DNA from: Mesorhizobium sp.
GTDB lineage: Bacteria > Pseudomonadota > Alphaproteobacteria > Rhizobiales > Rhizobiaceae
Length of the DNA: 64,000 nucleotides
Direction: 5' to 3'
Assembly (NCBI RefSeq): GCF_004963255.1
Contig: NZ_SUGA01000007.1
Span: 124,001 to 188,000 of the forward strand
The notes beneath the pieces were generated by a model. The model saw only the letters and a list, made by a program, of their open reading frames with translations, ran no database searches and was not told the DNA's origin. Position numbers and translations under genes: made by a program. This document shows positions 1-8,992 of the stretch, piece by piece (position 1 is the stretch's first letter; the number at the start of each line of letters is the position of its first letter).

Positions 1-872
<872 letters not shown>

Positions 873-875
873 CTT

Positions 876-1724
876 TTATCCTTTGACCGCGCCAGCGGTG
901 AGGCCGGTGACGAGATAGCGTTGCAGGAAGGCGAAGAAGACGCAGACCGGGATCAGCGCCAGGATGGAGGCCGCCATCATCTGCCCCCAGTCGACGGCGA
1001 ACTTGCCGATGAAGGTGAGCAGGCCGACGGCGAAGGTCTTCTGCTCGTCGCTGGAGATCAGCATCAGCGCAAACAGCAATTCGCTCCAGGCGGCGGTGAA
1101 GACGAAGCCCAGCGTCGCCCCCATGCCAGGCAAGGTCAGCGGCACGATGACTCGCCGCATCGCCTGAGCTCGGGTGCAGCCGTCGATCATCGCCGCCTCT
1201 TCCAGGTCCTTCGGGATGCCGTCGAAGAAGGACTGCATCAGGAAGGTGGCGAAGGCCGTGTTGAAGGCGGTGTAGATGATGATTAGGCCGATCAGGCTGT
1301 TGGTGAGTCCGAGGTCGCCCATGATGCGGTAGATGGGCGGGATGACCATGACCAGCGGGAAGGTCTGGGTGAGCAGCAGCAGGATCGCCAGCGTCGCCTT
1401 GCCGCGGAATGTGAAGCGCGACATGGCGTAGCCGGCAAGCGTGGCGATGACCGTGACAAACGCGGCCGTCGAGACCGAGACGATGACGCTGTTGAGGAAA
1501 TAGCGCGGGAAGTCGGAGGCTTCGAGCACGGTGGCGAAGTTCTTCAGCGTCGTCTCGGACGGCCAGAAGGTGATGCCTTCCGAATAGAGCAGACGCTCGG
1601 GCGTCACCGAGATCTTCAGCGTCCAGAAGATCGGGAACAGCGCGAAGATCAGGTAAGCCGCGATGGCCGCGTAGAGGCCGATGCCGCCGAGGATACGCGA
1701 GGTGGTGGAGCGACCGGCGATCAT
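876..1724 (-). CDS. carbohydrate ABC transporter permease (MalG-like)
   Basis: Inner-membrane permease of a CUT1 transporter, 282 residues. It has a first membrane segment near residues 15-35, several further hydrophobic helices, and the EAA loop that docks the ATPase near residues 175-205 (EEAAMIDGCTRAQAMRRVI). The ending (TGLTAGAVKG) is the usual MalG-type C-terminus. Its ATG overlaps the stop of the upstream permease by one base and its stop lies 3 bases before the ATPase start, so the three genes are almost certainly cotranscribed and coupled. It is the partner of the 1724-2647 permease. Confidence 0.95.
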   Translation of the reverse strand: MIAGRSTTSRILGGIGLYAAIAAYLIFALFPIFWTLKISVTPERLLYSEGITFWPSETTLKNFATVLEASDFPRYFLNSVIVSVSTAAFVTVIATLAGYAMSRFTFRGKATLAILLLLTQTFPLVMVIPPIYRIMGDLGLTNSLIGLIIIYTAFNTAFATFLMQSFFDGIPKDLEEAAMIDGCTRAQAMRRVIVPLTLPGMGATLGFVFTAAWSELLFALMLISSDEQKTFAVGLLTFIGKFAVDWGQMMAASILALIPVCVFFAFLQRYLVTGLTAGAVKG

Positions 1725-2647
1725 CAGACGTGCCTCACCAGCGTGCGGCGGATGGCGATCAGCCCGATGGCGTAGGCGATCAGCAGCACCAGGAGCAGCA
1801 CCGCGACCGCAGAGGCATAGCCTTTGTCGAGCGACTTGAAGGCGCTGACATAGATGTAGACCGGCACCGTGCTGGTCGAGCCTGCCGGCCCGCCCTCGGT
1901 CATGACGAAGATCAGGTCTGCGAAGGTGGCGATCCAGATGGTGCGCAGCATGACGGTGATGACGATGGTCGGCGCCAGGAAGGGCAGCGTCACCTTGGTG
2001 AAGCGCTGCCAGGGCGATGCGCCGTCGATGGCCGCCGCCTCATGCAGTTCGGAGGGGATCGACTTCAGCGCGGCGAGCAGCGTGATGGCGAAGAAGGGAA
2101 TCCCGAACCATATGTTGGCGACGATCGGCCCCCACATGGCGGTGGCGGGGTCGGACAGCACATTGGTCGGCTCGGCTTTTAAGCCCAGCGCGAACAGCCA
2201 ATGCGGCAGCGGCCCGATGATCGGGTTGAACAGCCAGGCCCAGGTGAGGCCCGACAGAAAGGACGGCACCGCCCAGGGCAGGAAGACCACGGCCTGCACG
2301 ACCTTGCGGCCGTAGAAGGGCTTGTCGAGCAGCAGCGCCAGACCGAGCCCCAGGAAGAACTGGAAGAACAGGCTGGCGACGGTCCACCACAGCGTGTTGA
2401 TCAGCGCCTGTCCGAGCACCTGGTCGGAGAGCATCGCCTGGTACTGAGCAAGGCCGACATATTGCGACTTGAAGGCCGAGAATTTGCGGAAGGAATAGCT
2501 GATGCCGATGATCAGCGGCACCAAAAGCACCAGGACCAAGAGCACGATAGCCGGCGAAAGGTAGAGCCATGGCTCAATCGCGGCCTTGCTCAGCCGCTTC
2601 TTGCGCGGCTGGGCGGCGGATCGGATTTCGGACACTGCGTAGGTCAT
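1724..2647 (-). CDS. sugar ABC transporter permease (MalF/UgpA-like)
   Basis: Inner-membrane permease of 307 residues and first permease of the CUT1 system. A basic cytoplasmic N-terminus (QPRKKRLSKAA) precedes the first helix near residues 28-50. The EAA loop is visible near residues 200-220 (HEAAAIDGASPWQRFTKV). It lies downstream of the binding-protein gene, from which it is separated by a 240-base palindromic block (2648-2889). It overlaps the next permease by one base. The locus (PLP enzyme plus GntR regulator) suggests a substrate other than a plain sugar, but that is inference. Confidence 0.95.
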   Translation of the reverse strand: MTYAVSEIRSAAQPRKKRLSKAAIEPWLYLSPAIVLLVLVLLVPLIIGISYSFRKFSAFKSQYVGLAQYQAMLSDQVLGQALINTLWWTVASLFFQFFLGLGLALLLDKPFYGRKVVQAVVFLPWAVPSFLSGLTWAWLFNPIIGPLPHWLFALGLKAEPTNVLSDPATAMWGPIVANIWFGIPFFAITLLAALKSIPSELHEAAAIDGASPWQRFTKVTLPFLAPTIVITVMLRTIWIATFADLIFVMTEGGPAGSTSTVPVYIYVSAFKSLDKGYASAVAVLLLVLLIAYAIGLIAIRRTLVRHV

Positions 2648-2697
2648 GATTTTGGCTCTACGGTGAGGTGTGAGTGCCGGCGCAGGCGGCAGCGTCC

Positions 2698-2880
2698 TTC
2701 TCCCCGTTCACGGGGAGTTGAGGAGCGGTCCGCGCAGCGGACGAAAAGCCAATTGCTTGGCTTTTCGAGCGACGAAAGCCGGCAGGCAGATGAGGGGCGG
2801 CGCTAACCTTTCAGAATTCGGCGCCGCCCCTCATCCGGTCCTTCGGACCACCTTCTCCCCGTGAAACGGGGCGAAGGAAA
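2698..2880. repeat. RIME-like palindromic intergenic element between binding-protein and permease genes
   Basis: Three nested or adjacent palindromes are visible: CTCCCCG (2700-2706) against CGGGGAG (2711-2717), CGAAAAGCC (2742-2750) against GGCTTTTCG (2759-2767), and 13-base arms at 2791-2803 and 2821-2833. The outer arms resemble the CCTTCTCCCC ends of Rhizobium-specific intergenic mosaic elements (RIME). It fills almost the whole gap between the binding-protein gene (upstream on the minus strand) and the first permease. An RNA copy would fold into strong hairpins that could stabilise the upstream binding-protein mRNA or attenuate the permeases. Confidence 0.8.
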
Positions 2881-2889
2881 AGCCTGCGC

Positions 2890-4167
2890 CTACTTCTTGT
2901 TCTTGGCCAACCAGGCCTGCTGCTCCTTCGTCAGGAACGCCGCCCATTCGTCGGCCACGTCCTTGGCCGGCTTTTGGCCGAGCAGCACTTCCTGGAAGTT
3001 CTTGATCGCCACCTGGTCGACGAAGTTGCCGAGGTTTTCCAGATGCGTCGGCGGCGTCACCATTTCATATTTGGAGCTGTCGCTGAGCTCGGTGAACCAG
3101 CCCTTGAACTGCTCGGTCTTGAAATGCGCGTCCTGGTCGGCGCCGTTGTGGATCGGGACGACGCCGACTTCCTTGGCCCATTCCAGATTGTCCTTCGGCG
3201 ACAGCAGTGTCGCCATCAGCTTCCAGGCCTCGTCCTTGTGCTGGGAATTGGCGAACATCGCCCAGCCGGCATAGCCCAGCGTCGGATAGGATTTGCCGCT
3301 CGGGCCTACCGGCAACGGCGCGACGGCGAAGTCGTCGGCGCTCATCTTGTCGGCAATGCCGAGCAGCGCGTCGGGATCCTGGTTGAGCATGGCGCAGGTG
3401 CCGGAATAGAAACCGGTGACCGTCTCGTTGAAGCCCCAGCTCACGGCGTCCTTGGGGGCCAGGCCGTTCTTGTACATGTCGGCCAGCATCTGCAGGCCCT
3501 TGACCGAACCCTCGTCATTGATGGTCGACACACCGTCGTCGGTGAAGTAGCCGCCCTTGCCGTCGGCGATGTTCATGAACATGTGCATGCCGTTGAAGGC
3601 GCCGGGGCCGCCGCGCAGGCAGTAGCCATATTTGCCGGGGATGGCAGAGATCTTCTTGGAGAAGTCGACGAACTCGTCCAGCGTTGCCGGCGGACGGTCG
3701 AGGCCGGCTTCCTTGAACAGCTTCTTGTTCCAGAACAGCGCGTTCACATAATAGCCGTAGGGGATCATGAACTGGGTGTTGTTGACGGTCGAGCCGAACT
3801 GCTTGGCGCGGTCGCCCAGCGTCTTGGCGTCATCCCACTTGGCCATGTAGGGGCCGAGATCCTCGAGCTGGGCGTTGTTGGCGTAGAGGCCCATCCAGCG
3901 TTCCGGCATTTCGACCACGTCTGGCGTGTCGCCGGCCTGCACCATGGTGAGGAATTTTTCGAAGGCCTGGCCCCAGGGCAGCGAGACCACCTCCACCTTG
4001 ATCCCCGGATTGGCCGTCTCGAATTCGGCGATCTGCTTCTTCAGGAATTCGGTGCGCGGCGGGCTGGTGATGACCTCGACCAGCTTGATGGTGGTGTCGG
4101 CCAGCGCGCCGCTGGCGGAGATCGCCAGGCCGGCGACGGCGGCAAGCATGAAGGTCAGTCTTTTCAT
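2890..4167 (-). CDS. extracellular solute-binding protein of CUT1 ABC transporter (family 1)
   Basis: Periplasmic binding protein of 425 residues. The N-terminus MKRLTFMLAAVAGLAIS followed by ASGALAD is a Sec signal peptide cleaved after ALA. Sequence such as FETANPGIKVEVVSLPWGQ and the pattern of Gly, Trp and Tyr is typical of family-1 sugar-binding proteins. The ATG at 4167 is chosen over an ATG 24 bases upstream because GGGAGTCC lies 7-14 bases before it and because the signal peptide begins there. It lies 27 bases after the PLP-enzyme gene and in the same direction, so it belongs to the GntR/PLP operon. The ligand is unknown. Confidence 0.93.
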   Translation of the reverse strand: MKRLTFMLAAVAGLAISASGALADTTIKLVEVITSPPRTEFLKKQIAEFETANPGIKVEVVSLPWGQAFEKFLTMVQAGDTPDVVEMPERWMGLYANNAQLEDLGPYMAKWDDAKTLGDRAKQFGSTVNNTQFMIPYGYYVNALFWNKKLFKEAGLDRPPATLDEFVDFSKKISAIPGKYGYCLRGGPGAFNGMHMFMNIADGKGGYFTDDGVSTINDEGSVKGLQMLADMYKNGLAPKDAVSWGFNETVTGFYSGTCAMLNQDPDALLGIADKMSADDFAVAPLPVGPSGKSYPTLGYAGWAMFANSQHKDEAWKLMATLLSPKDNLEWAKEVGVVPIHNGADQDAHFKTEQFKGWFTELSDSSKYEMVTPPTHLENLGNFVDQVAIKNFQEVLLGQKPAKDVADEWAAFLTKEQQAWLAKNKK

Positions 4168-4194
4168 GTTCAGGACTCCCATTTTGAACACTCG

Positions 4195-5397
4195 TTATTT
4201 TTTTGACTTGTCGAAGGCCTGGGCGATGTCGGCCCAGAGGTCCTCGACATTTTCCAATCCGACATTGAAGCGGATGGTTCGGGGGCTGACGCCGAAGCGC
4301 GCCATCGAATTGATGCCCGGCGTCTGCTCGAGCGAGGCCTTCGCCGGCACGACCAGGCTTTCATGGCCGCCCCAGCTGACGCCGATGCGGAAATATTTCA
4401 GCGCATCGACGAAGGCCGGGATGTCGACATCCTCGGCGACCTCGAAGGAGAACAGGCCGGCATAGCCGGCTAAGGTTTTCTTGCCGGGATGGTTGGAATA
4501 GGCGGGGTGGTTGACTCGCTCGACCTTGCCATGCGCCTTCAGCCGCTCGGCAAGGGTGAGCCCGCTCTTCATGTGGTGCGGCAGGCGCAGCGGCAGCGTG
4601 CGCAGCCCGCGCAGCAAGAGCCAGCCTTCGAAGGGCGACAGCTTGCCGCCAAGCTGCGAATAGGTCTGCTCGTTGATGTGCTTGATGTGGGCGGCCGAGC
4701 CGGCCACCACGCCGGCGACGGTGTCGCTGTGGCCGCTCAGATATTTCGAGGCCGAATGCAGCACGAGGTCGACGCCATGCGAGATCGGCTTCTGGAAGAC
4801 GGGGCTCGCCCAGGAATTGTCGATGGTGGTGACGATGCCCTGTTCCTTCGCCAGCCGGGCAAGGTGTCCGATATCCTGCAGCTCGAACATCATCGAGGTC
4901 GGGCTCTCGAGGTAGAGCAGCTTGGCGCCGGGAAGGGCCGCGGCGACCGCGTCGGGATCCGAGCCGTCGACATAGTCGACCTTGATGTTCAGACGCGGAA
5001 ACAGCCGCTCGAACAGCCTGTAGGCATCGCCATAGCAGTTGCGCACGGCGACCATGCGCTCGCCGGCGCCGACGAAGGCGAGCACCGTGGCGCTGATGGC
5101 CGCCATGCCGCTGGAGAAGCCGCGCGCGGCTTCGGCCCCTTCGAGCGCCGCGACACGGGCCTCGAACTCCATCACCGTCGGATTGTCGCCGCGCGAATAG
5201 ATCGGCTGCTTTCTTCTGCCAGCGAAGGTGTCGGCCATGTCGGCATAATTGGCGAAGGTGAAGAGCGAGGTCTGGTAGATCGGCGGCACCACTGCGCCGC
5301 CGGGAAACGGATCATCATGCGCAAGCAGCGTCGCCGCCTCGCCGAGATAGTCGCTGGCCAGGGAGGCCGGGTCGAAAGTGTTGGGCTGCTCGTTCAT
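4195..5397 (-). CDS. PLP-dependent trans-sulfuration family enzyme (cystathionine lyase / gamma-synthase-like)
   Basis: Cys/Met-metabolism PLP enzyme of 400 residues, the usual length. The PLP-binding lysine lies in HSASKYLSGHSD near residue 215, preceded by the cofactor-binding aspartate in TIDNSWASPVF. The SSGMAAIS phosphate-binding loop is near residue 94. These enzymes cleave or form C-S bonds beta or gamma to an amino group. Its ATG overlaps the GntR stop by four bases (ATGA) and it precedes the transporter genes, so regulator, lyase and importer form one unit. That makes a role on the imported compound more likely than housekeeping methionine synthesis. Substrate and exact reaction are not determinable from sequence alone. 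Confidence 0.9.
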   Translation of the reverse strand: MNEQPNTFDPASLASDYLGEAATLLAHDDPFPGGAVVPPIYQTSLFTFANYADMADTFAGRRKQPIYSRGDNPTVMEFEARVAALEGAEAARGFSSGMAAISATVLAFVGAGERMVAVRNCYGDAYRLFERLFPRLNIKVDYVDGSDPDAVAAALPGAKLLYLESPTSMMFELQDIGHLARLAKEQGIVTTIDNSWASPVFQKPISHGVDLVLHSASKYLSGHSDTVAGVVAGSAAHIKHINEQTYSQLGGKLSPFEGWLLLRGLRTLPLRLPHHMKSGLTLAERLKAHGKVERVNHPAYSNHPGKKTLAGYAGLFSFEVAEDVDIPAFVDALKYFRIGVSWGGHESLVVPAKASLEQTPGINSMARFGVSPRTIRFNVGLENVEDLWADIAQAFDKSKK

Positions 5398-6125
5398 CTA
5401 CGGTCCGAAAGTTTGAGGTTGGCGGCGCCGCGCTTCAGATCGTCCTCGACGGTGGCGATGAGCTTGAGCGCCTCGGCGCGGGCGCCGTCGGGGTCATGCG
5501 CGGCGATGCAATCGAAGATGGTGCGGTGGTAGGGAAAGCTGGCATGGCCGAAGTCGCGCACGCCGAGCGGATGTTCCCAGAAGCGATGGAACATCTCGTA
5601 CATGGCGGCGATGATCTGCTCGAAGAGCGGGTTGCCCGAGGCACGGAAGACCGCCTGGTGGAACTCCCAGTCCTCGTCCGAGGACATGCCGGCGCGGGTC
5701 TGGAAAGCCTCTTCCATGAGGTCGAGCTTGCGCTCGATCTCGGCGAGCTCGGACTTGCCGGCACGAATGGCGCAAAGGGCGGCCGCCTCGGACTCCAGGG
5801 CGCGGCGGATCTCCAGCGTCGCCATCAGCCCGGCGAAATCATTGCCGCCGGCGAGCGTCAGCGGCATGTGCAGCATGTCGGGCGAGACGGCGGCCTTGAG
5901 ATAGGTGCCAGAGCCCTGGCGCCGTTCGACGAGGCCGAGCCCCTCCCAGCGCGTCAGCGCCTCGCGCACCGTGTTGCGGCTCACCTTGAGGCGTTCGGCG
6001 AGGATGCGCTCGGTCGGCAGTTTTTCGCCCGGACCCAGAGCCTCCTGCCGCACGAACCCCGCCAACGCCTTCAGCACTGCGTCATCGCGGGCCGTCGTCT
6101 GGATCGGGGGCAAAAGATCGGTCAA
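5394..6125 (-). CDS. GntR family transcriptional regulator (FadR subfamily)
   Basis: DNA-binding regulator of 243 residues. The N-terminal winged helix-turn-helix is at residues 12-80 (EKLPTERILAERLKVSRNTVREAL, split here as motif ends). It is followed by an all-helical FCD ligand-binding domain at about 95-230 with the metal-type residues of FadR/VanR members (for example EFHQAVFRASGN and the H in FPYHRTIFDCI). It is first in the operon with the PLP enzyme and CUT1 transporter and overlaps the next gene by four bases. A TGGT-N3-ACCA half-site pair sits 26 bases upstream of its start, a good candidate autoregulatory operator. The effector is unknown. Confidence 0.92.
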   Translation of the reverse strand: MTDLLPPIQTTARDDAVLKALAGFVRQEALGPGEKLPTERILAERLKVSRNTVREALTRWEGLGLVERRQGSGTYLKAAVSPDMLHMPLTLAGGNDFAGLMATLEIRRALESEAAALCAIRAGKSELAEIERKLDLMEEAFQTRAGMSSDEDWEFHQAVFRASGNPLFEQIIAAMYEMFHRFWEHPLGVRDFGHASFPYHRTIFDCIAAHDPDGARAEALKLIATVEDDLKRGAANLKLSDRR

Positions 6126-6148
6126 GCAGGCTGCGCCTAAAGTGGTTC

Positions 6149-6164
6149 AATGGTCCAACCAATT
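6149..6164. promoter_or_regulatory. candidate GntR/FadR-type operator
   Basis: TGGTCCAACCA (6151-6161) is an inverted repeat TGGT-N3-ACCA, with partly symmetric flanks (AA/TT). This is the half-site layout of FadR-subfamily GntR repressors such as PdhR and LldR. It lies 26 bases upstream of the GntR start codon, where a bound repressor would block the promoter of the whole operon. The assignment to this regulator is inference. Confidence 0.55.
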
Positions 6165-6206
6165 TCTGCACAGGCGGAGAGTTGAGTCAACGGCCGAAAT
6201 TACGCC

Positions 6207-6240
6207 GGGCCGAACGACGCGGGTTTTCGTCATTCGGCCC
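6207..6240 (-). terminator. terminator-like hairpin after the DJ-1/PfpI gene
   Basis: GGGCCGAA (6207-6214) and TTCGGCCC (6233-6240) form an 8-bp stem. After one mismatch it continues with GACG (6216-6219) against CGTC (6228-6231). It begins 8 bases after the stop of the DJ-1/PfpI gene on the minus strand. There is no clear T tract, so it may act as a 3'-end stabiliser. Confidence 0.45.
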
Positions 6241-6247
6241 TGCGGTA

Positions 6248-6955
6248 TCAGGCGCGGATCCGCGCAGACGCGGCAGCCGCGCGCTGCTCGCGCCAGCGCG
6301 CGAACATCTCCTCGCGAACCCGCCTCGACCCCGAAAGCCGCTCCTTGGCTTCCGCCAGGACAGACGGTGAGGCCTCGGCCGGCGTGCCGGAGCGGAAGGG
6401 CGGCGCCGGCGCATATTCTAGCGACAGCTGCACGATCTCCGCTTCGGCCTGGCCATGCAATCTTGCGACCAGCGCCAGGCCGAAATCGATGCCCGATGTG
6501 ACGCCGCCGGCGGTGATCAGCTTGCCGTCCTCGACGATCCGCGCATCGACCGGGATCGCGCCGAATTCTTCCAGGAAATCATGCGCATACCAGTGCGTGG
6601 TGGCGCGTTTGCCCTTGAGCAATCCGGCTGCGCCAAGCACCAGGGCGCCGCTGCACACCGAGGTGATATAGCGCGCCTGCGCCGCGCGTTCCCAGACGAA
6701 ATCGAGAACTGCCTTGTCCTCGAGCAGCGCGTTGACGCCGCCACCGCCCGGTATGCACAGCACGTCGAGAGGCGGGCAATCCTCGAACGTAGCTGTCGGG
6801 GTAAGCGACAGTCGCGTCGACGACATCACCGGATTGCGATCCTTCCAGATCAGTTCCACCTCCGCGCCCTTGACCGTCGCCATGACTTCATAAGGCCCGG
6901 TGAGGTCGAGCTGCTGGACGTTGGGAAAGACAAGAATGCCGAAACGAAGGCTCAT
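6248..6955 (-). CDS. DJ-1/PfpI family protein, isonitrile hydratase (InhA)-like
   Basis: Cytoplasmic protein of 235 residues with a DJ-1/PfpI fold over residues 3-190. The nucleophile-elbow cysteine is in TSVCSGALVLGAAGLL near residue 105, followed by KRATTHWYAHDFLEEFG. That combination is characteristic of the isonitrile-hydratase branch, which hydrates isocyanides to N-formamides. The start at 6955 (MSLRFGILVFPN) is preferred because it has GGAG eight bases upstream and because the fold begins there. A longer reading frame adds 25 unlikely residues. It is divergent from a GlxA-type regulator that has the same fold, a common pairing in which the regulator may control the enzyme. Confidence 0.85.
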   Translation of the reverse strand: MSLRFGILVFPNVQQLDLTGPYEVMATVKGAEVELIWKDRNPVMSSTRLSLTPTATFEDCPPLDVLCIPGGGGVNALLEDKAVLDFVWERAAQARYITSVCSGALVLGAAGLLKGKRATTHWYAHDFLEEFGAIPVDARIVEDGKLITAGGVTSGIDFGLALVARLHGQAEAEIVQLSLEYAPAPPFRSGTPAEASPSVLAEAKERLSGSRRVREEMFARWREQRAAAASARIRA

Positions 6956-7055
6956 GGAAATCTCCACTGTTTGACTTGGGCAGGTTGACTTCAGCCAATC
7001 TACGGCATCATGCTTTGGCCCGATCGCCAATCACCCCTCGTTTCAGGCCAAAGCC

Positions 7056-8003
7056 ATGCGCCGCATCGAAATCCTCGCCTATCCCGACATCCAGCTTCTC
7101 GATGTCAGCGGACCGCTTCAGGTTTTCGCCAGCGCCAACGACTTCAGGACGCAGGCCGGCGAAGCGCCTGCCTATGACGTCGTCGTCGTCGCCGCCTCGC
7201 CGCGAATCAGGACATCGTCCGGCCTGGTATTAGAGGTAGCGGCGCTGCCGGCGCACGGGACCGAGGTCGACACGGTGATCGTGCCCGGCGGCTGGGGCAT
7301 CAACGCCGCCTGCGAGGAGGCCGAGCTGGTGCAGTGGATCATCGGCCGCTCGCGCGATGCGACGCGGACCGCCTCCGTCTGCAGCGGCGCCATGTTGCTG
7401 GCCGAGGCCGGCCTGCTCGACGGCCGCCGCGCGGTGACCCATTGGGGTCGCTGCGCCGAGTTCGCCAGGCGCTTTCCAGCGGTCCACCTCGACCCCGACC
7501 CGATCTTCATTCGCGACGGCAATATCTGGACCTCGGCCGGCGTGACGGCGGGCATTGATCTGGCGCTTTCCTTCGTCGAGGCCGACCTTGGCCGGCGCAT
7601 GGCGCTGGCGGTGGCGCGCGAGCTCGTCGTCTTCCTGAAGCGCCCAGGCGGCCAGGCGCAGTTCAGCCAGACCCTCAAGCTGCAGCAAGGCGACGAGCGC
7701 TTCGACCGGCTGCATGGCTGGATCCTGGACAATCTCAGCGCCGACCTTTCGCTGGAACAGTTGGCCGACCGCGCCAATATGAGCCGGCGCAGTTTCTCGC
7801 GGCGCTATCAGGAGGCGACCGGTCGCACGCCCGCGCGTGCCGTCGAGGAGATCCGGATCGAAGCGGCGCGGCGGATGCTGGAGCGGGGGCAGACGGTCGG
7901 CCAGACGGCCCGTCGCTGCGGCTTCGGTTCGGAAGAGACGATGCGGCGCGGCTTCCTACGCGTCCTCGGCACCAACCCGCGCGACTACCGCGAGCGTTTC
8001 TGA
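7056..8003 (+). CDS. GlxA family transcriptional regulator (DJ-1/PfpI domain + AraC helix-turn-helix)
   Basis: Regulator of 315 residues. The N-terminal DJ-1/PfpI domain (about 1-190) includes SVCSGAMLLAEAGLL and VTHWGRCAEFARRFP. The C-terminal AraC domain (about 215-315) has two helix-turn-helices, LSLEQLADRANMSRRSFSRR and TVGQTARRCGFGSEETMRRG, and ends NPRDYRERF. DJ-1 domains in this group sense small molecules rather than catalyse. It is divergent from the isonitrile-hydratase-like gene across 100 bases. Its last 43 bases and stop region are repeated in degenerate form 195 bases downstream. Confidence 0.92.
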   Translation: MRRIEILAYPDIQLLDVSGPLQVFASANDFRTQAGEAPAYDVVVVAASPRIRTSSGLVLEVAALPAHGTEVDTVIVPGGWGINAACEEAELVQWIIGRSRDATRTASVCSGAMLLAEAGLLDGRRAVTHWGRCAEFARRFPAVHLDPDPIFIRDGNIWTSAGVTAGIDLALSFVEADLGRRMALAVARELVVFLKRPGGQAQFSQTLKLQQGDERFDRLHGWILDNLSADLSLEQLADRANMSRRSFSRRYQEATGRTPARAVEEIRIEAARRMLERGQTVGQTARRCGFGSEETMRRGFLRVLGTNPRDYRERF

Positions 8004-8210
8004 GCGCGACTGTTCACACCGAGCGCTGGATGCCCGCGAACCTGCTGCTATCGCTGGGCGCGACTCACCCGGCGAAGCGCGGCTCCGGCACGCCGCGCAC
8101 GCCGACATCGAGCGCCAGCAGCGAGCCGGCCAGCGGCTGATGACACAGGCCCGCCTCGCTGGAATCCCAACCCGCGCGAATACCGCGAGCGCTTCTGATC
8201 GCGACTGCTC
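7973..8210. repeat. imperfect direct repeat of the regulator gene's 3' end
   Basis: The 43 bases 7973-8015, covering the last codons, stop and 12 bases beyond of the GlxA-type gene, recur at 8168-8210 with 39 identities. Both copies encode NPR(D/E)YRERF followed by a stop in the same relative frame. The 152 bases between them contain no recognisable gene. The second copy looks like the leftover tail of a lost AraC-type gene, or the scar of an insertion or duplication. Confidence 0.75.
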
Positions 8211-8266
8211 GCGCGATGTGATCTCGGCCTGAGCGAAAGACTTCGCGGCTTCCGGGGCGTGATGGC

Positions 8267-8926
8267 TTACAGCGCTGCCGGGAGCGGTGCGATCGCTGCG
8301 AGGCCGGCTTCGGTCAGCGCGTAGATGCCCCGCTCCGCGCGGGCGAACCAGCCGTAGTAATTATGCTGCAGGATGCTCGCCGCGCGTGGCGAAAGCGCCT
8401 TCAGATCACGCGGCCGCTTCGGGCCATCGGCCATGGCGGCGGCGCAGGCCAGTGCTTCCTGCCGGTAGGCGGTCATGATCGGCTTCTTGCGCGTGCTGCC
8501 GCCGATGGACGGATCACCCTTGCGGCGGTGATGCTCCTCGACCAGGCGCGACCGCCGCCTGGGATCCCGGCGTGGCGGCAAGGCGGCGGGACTGAGCAGC
8601 AGTTCCACCTCGCCCTTCTTGCCGACACCCAGCAGGCCGAAGCCGAGGCGGCGGCAAAGCGCGCGGAAGCGTCGGTCGTGCTCGCGACCCTTACCGCGCG
8701 CCGACATATAGGCGGCGAGCCAAACCTCGTCACAGGCCGCCGCGCGGTCGACGGCTTGCAGAACGAGCTCGAGGTTGAATTGCAGCTTGAGCTCGCAGAT
8801 GACGACGACCGGCGGCTCGCCGGCGCGCACGCCGACCACGTCGCAGCCGCCGACCTCGCCCTTGACGGCGAAATCCATGCTCTCGAGAAACCGCTTCACC
8901 GGCTCGTAGAGGGAAGTCTCCTGCAT
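8267..8926 (-). CDS. DUF2161 family protein, putative PD-(D/E)XK phosphodiesterase
   Basis: Cytoplasmic protein of 219 residues matching the DUF2161 family as I remember it. The nuclease-like core is near residues 20-60: GEVGGCDVVGVR supplies the Asp and VVVICELKLQF the E-x-K pair of a PD-(D/E)XK site. A basic linker (PRRDPRRRSRLVEEHHRRK) is followed by a C-terminal winged-helix-like region ending GIYALTEAGLAAI. The gene is alone, in an unrelated neighbourhood. A DNA or RNA cleaving role is family inference, not shown here. Confidence 0.8.
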   Translation of the reverse strand: MQETSLYEPVKRFLESMDFAVKGEVGGCDVVGVRAGEPPVVVICELKLQFNLELVLQAVDRAAACDEVWLAAYMSARGKGREHDRRFRALCRRLGFGLLGVGKKGEVELLLSPAALPPRRDPRRRSRLVEEHHRRKGDPSIGGSTRKKPIMTAYRQEALACAAAMADGPKRPRDLKALSPRAASILQHNYYGWFARAERGIYALTEAGLAAIAPLPAAL

Positions 8927-8992
8927 GGAAGAGGCATAGCCGATTCGCGGCTGGTCGGCCCAGCGGCACCATTGCGGTCACAGGCACCGATG

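Noticed and set aside
2861..3274. Cysteine- and serine-rich frame antisense to the binding-protein gene
   Set aside because: Shadow frame of a certain gene; no homology pattern.
7837..8232. 131-codon frame overlapping the end of the GlxA-type gene and the gap after it
   Set aside because: It is Arg/Ser-rich, out of frame with the AraC domain, without a ribosome binding site or known motif.
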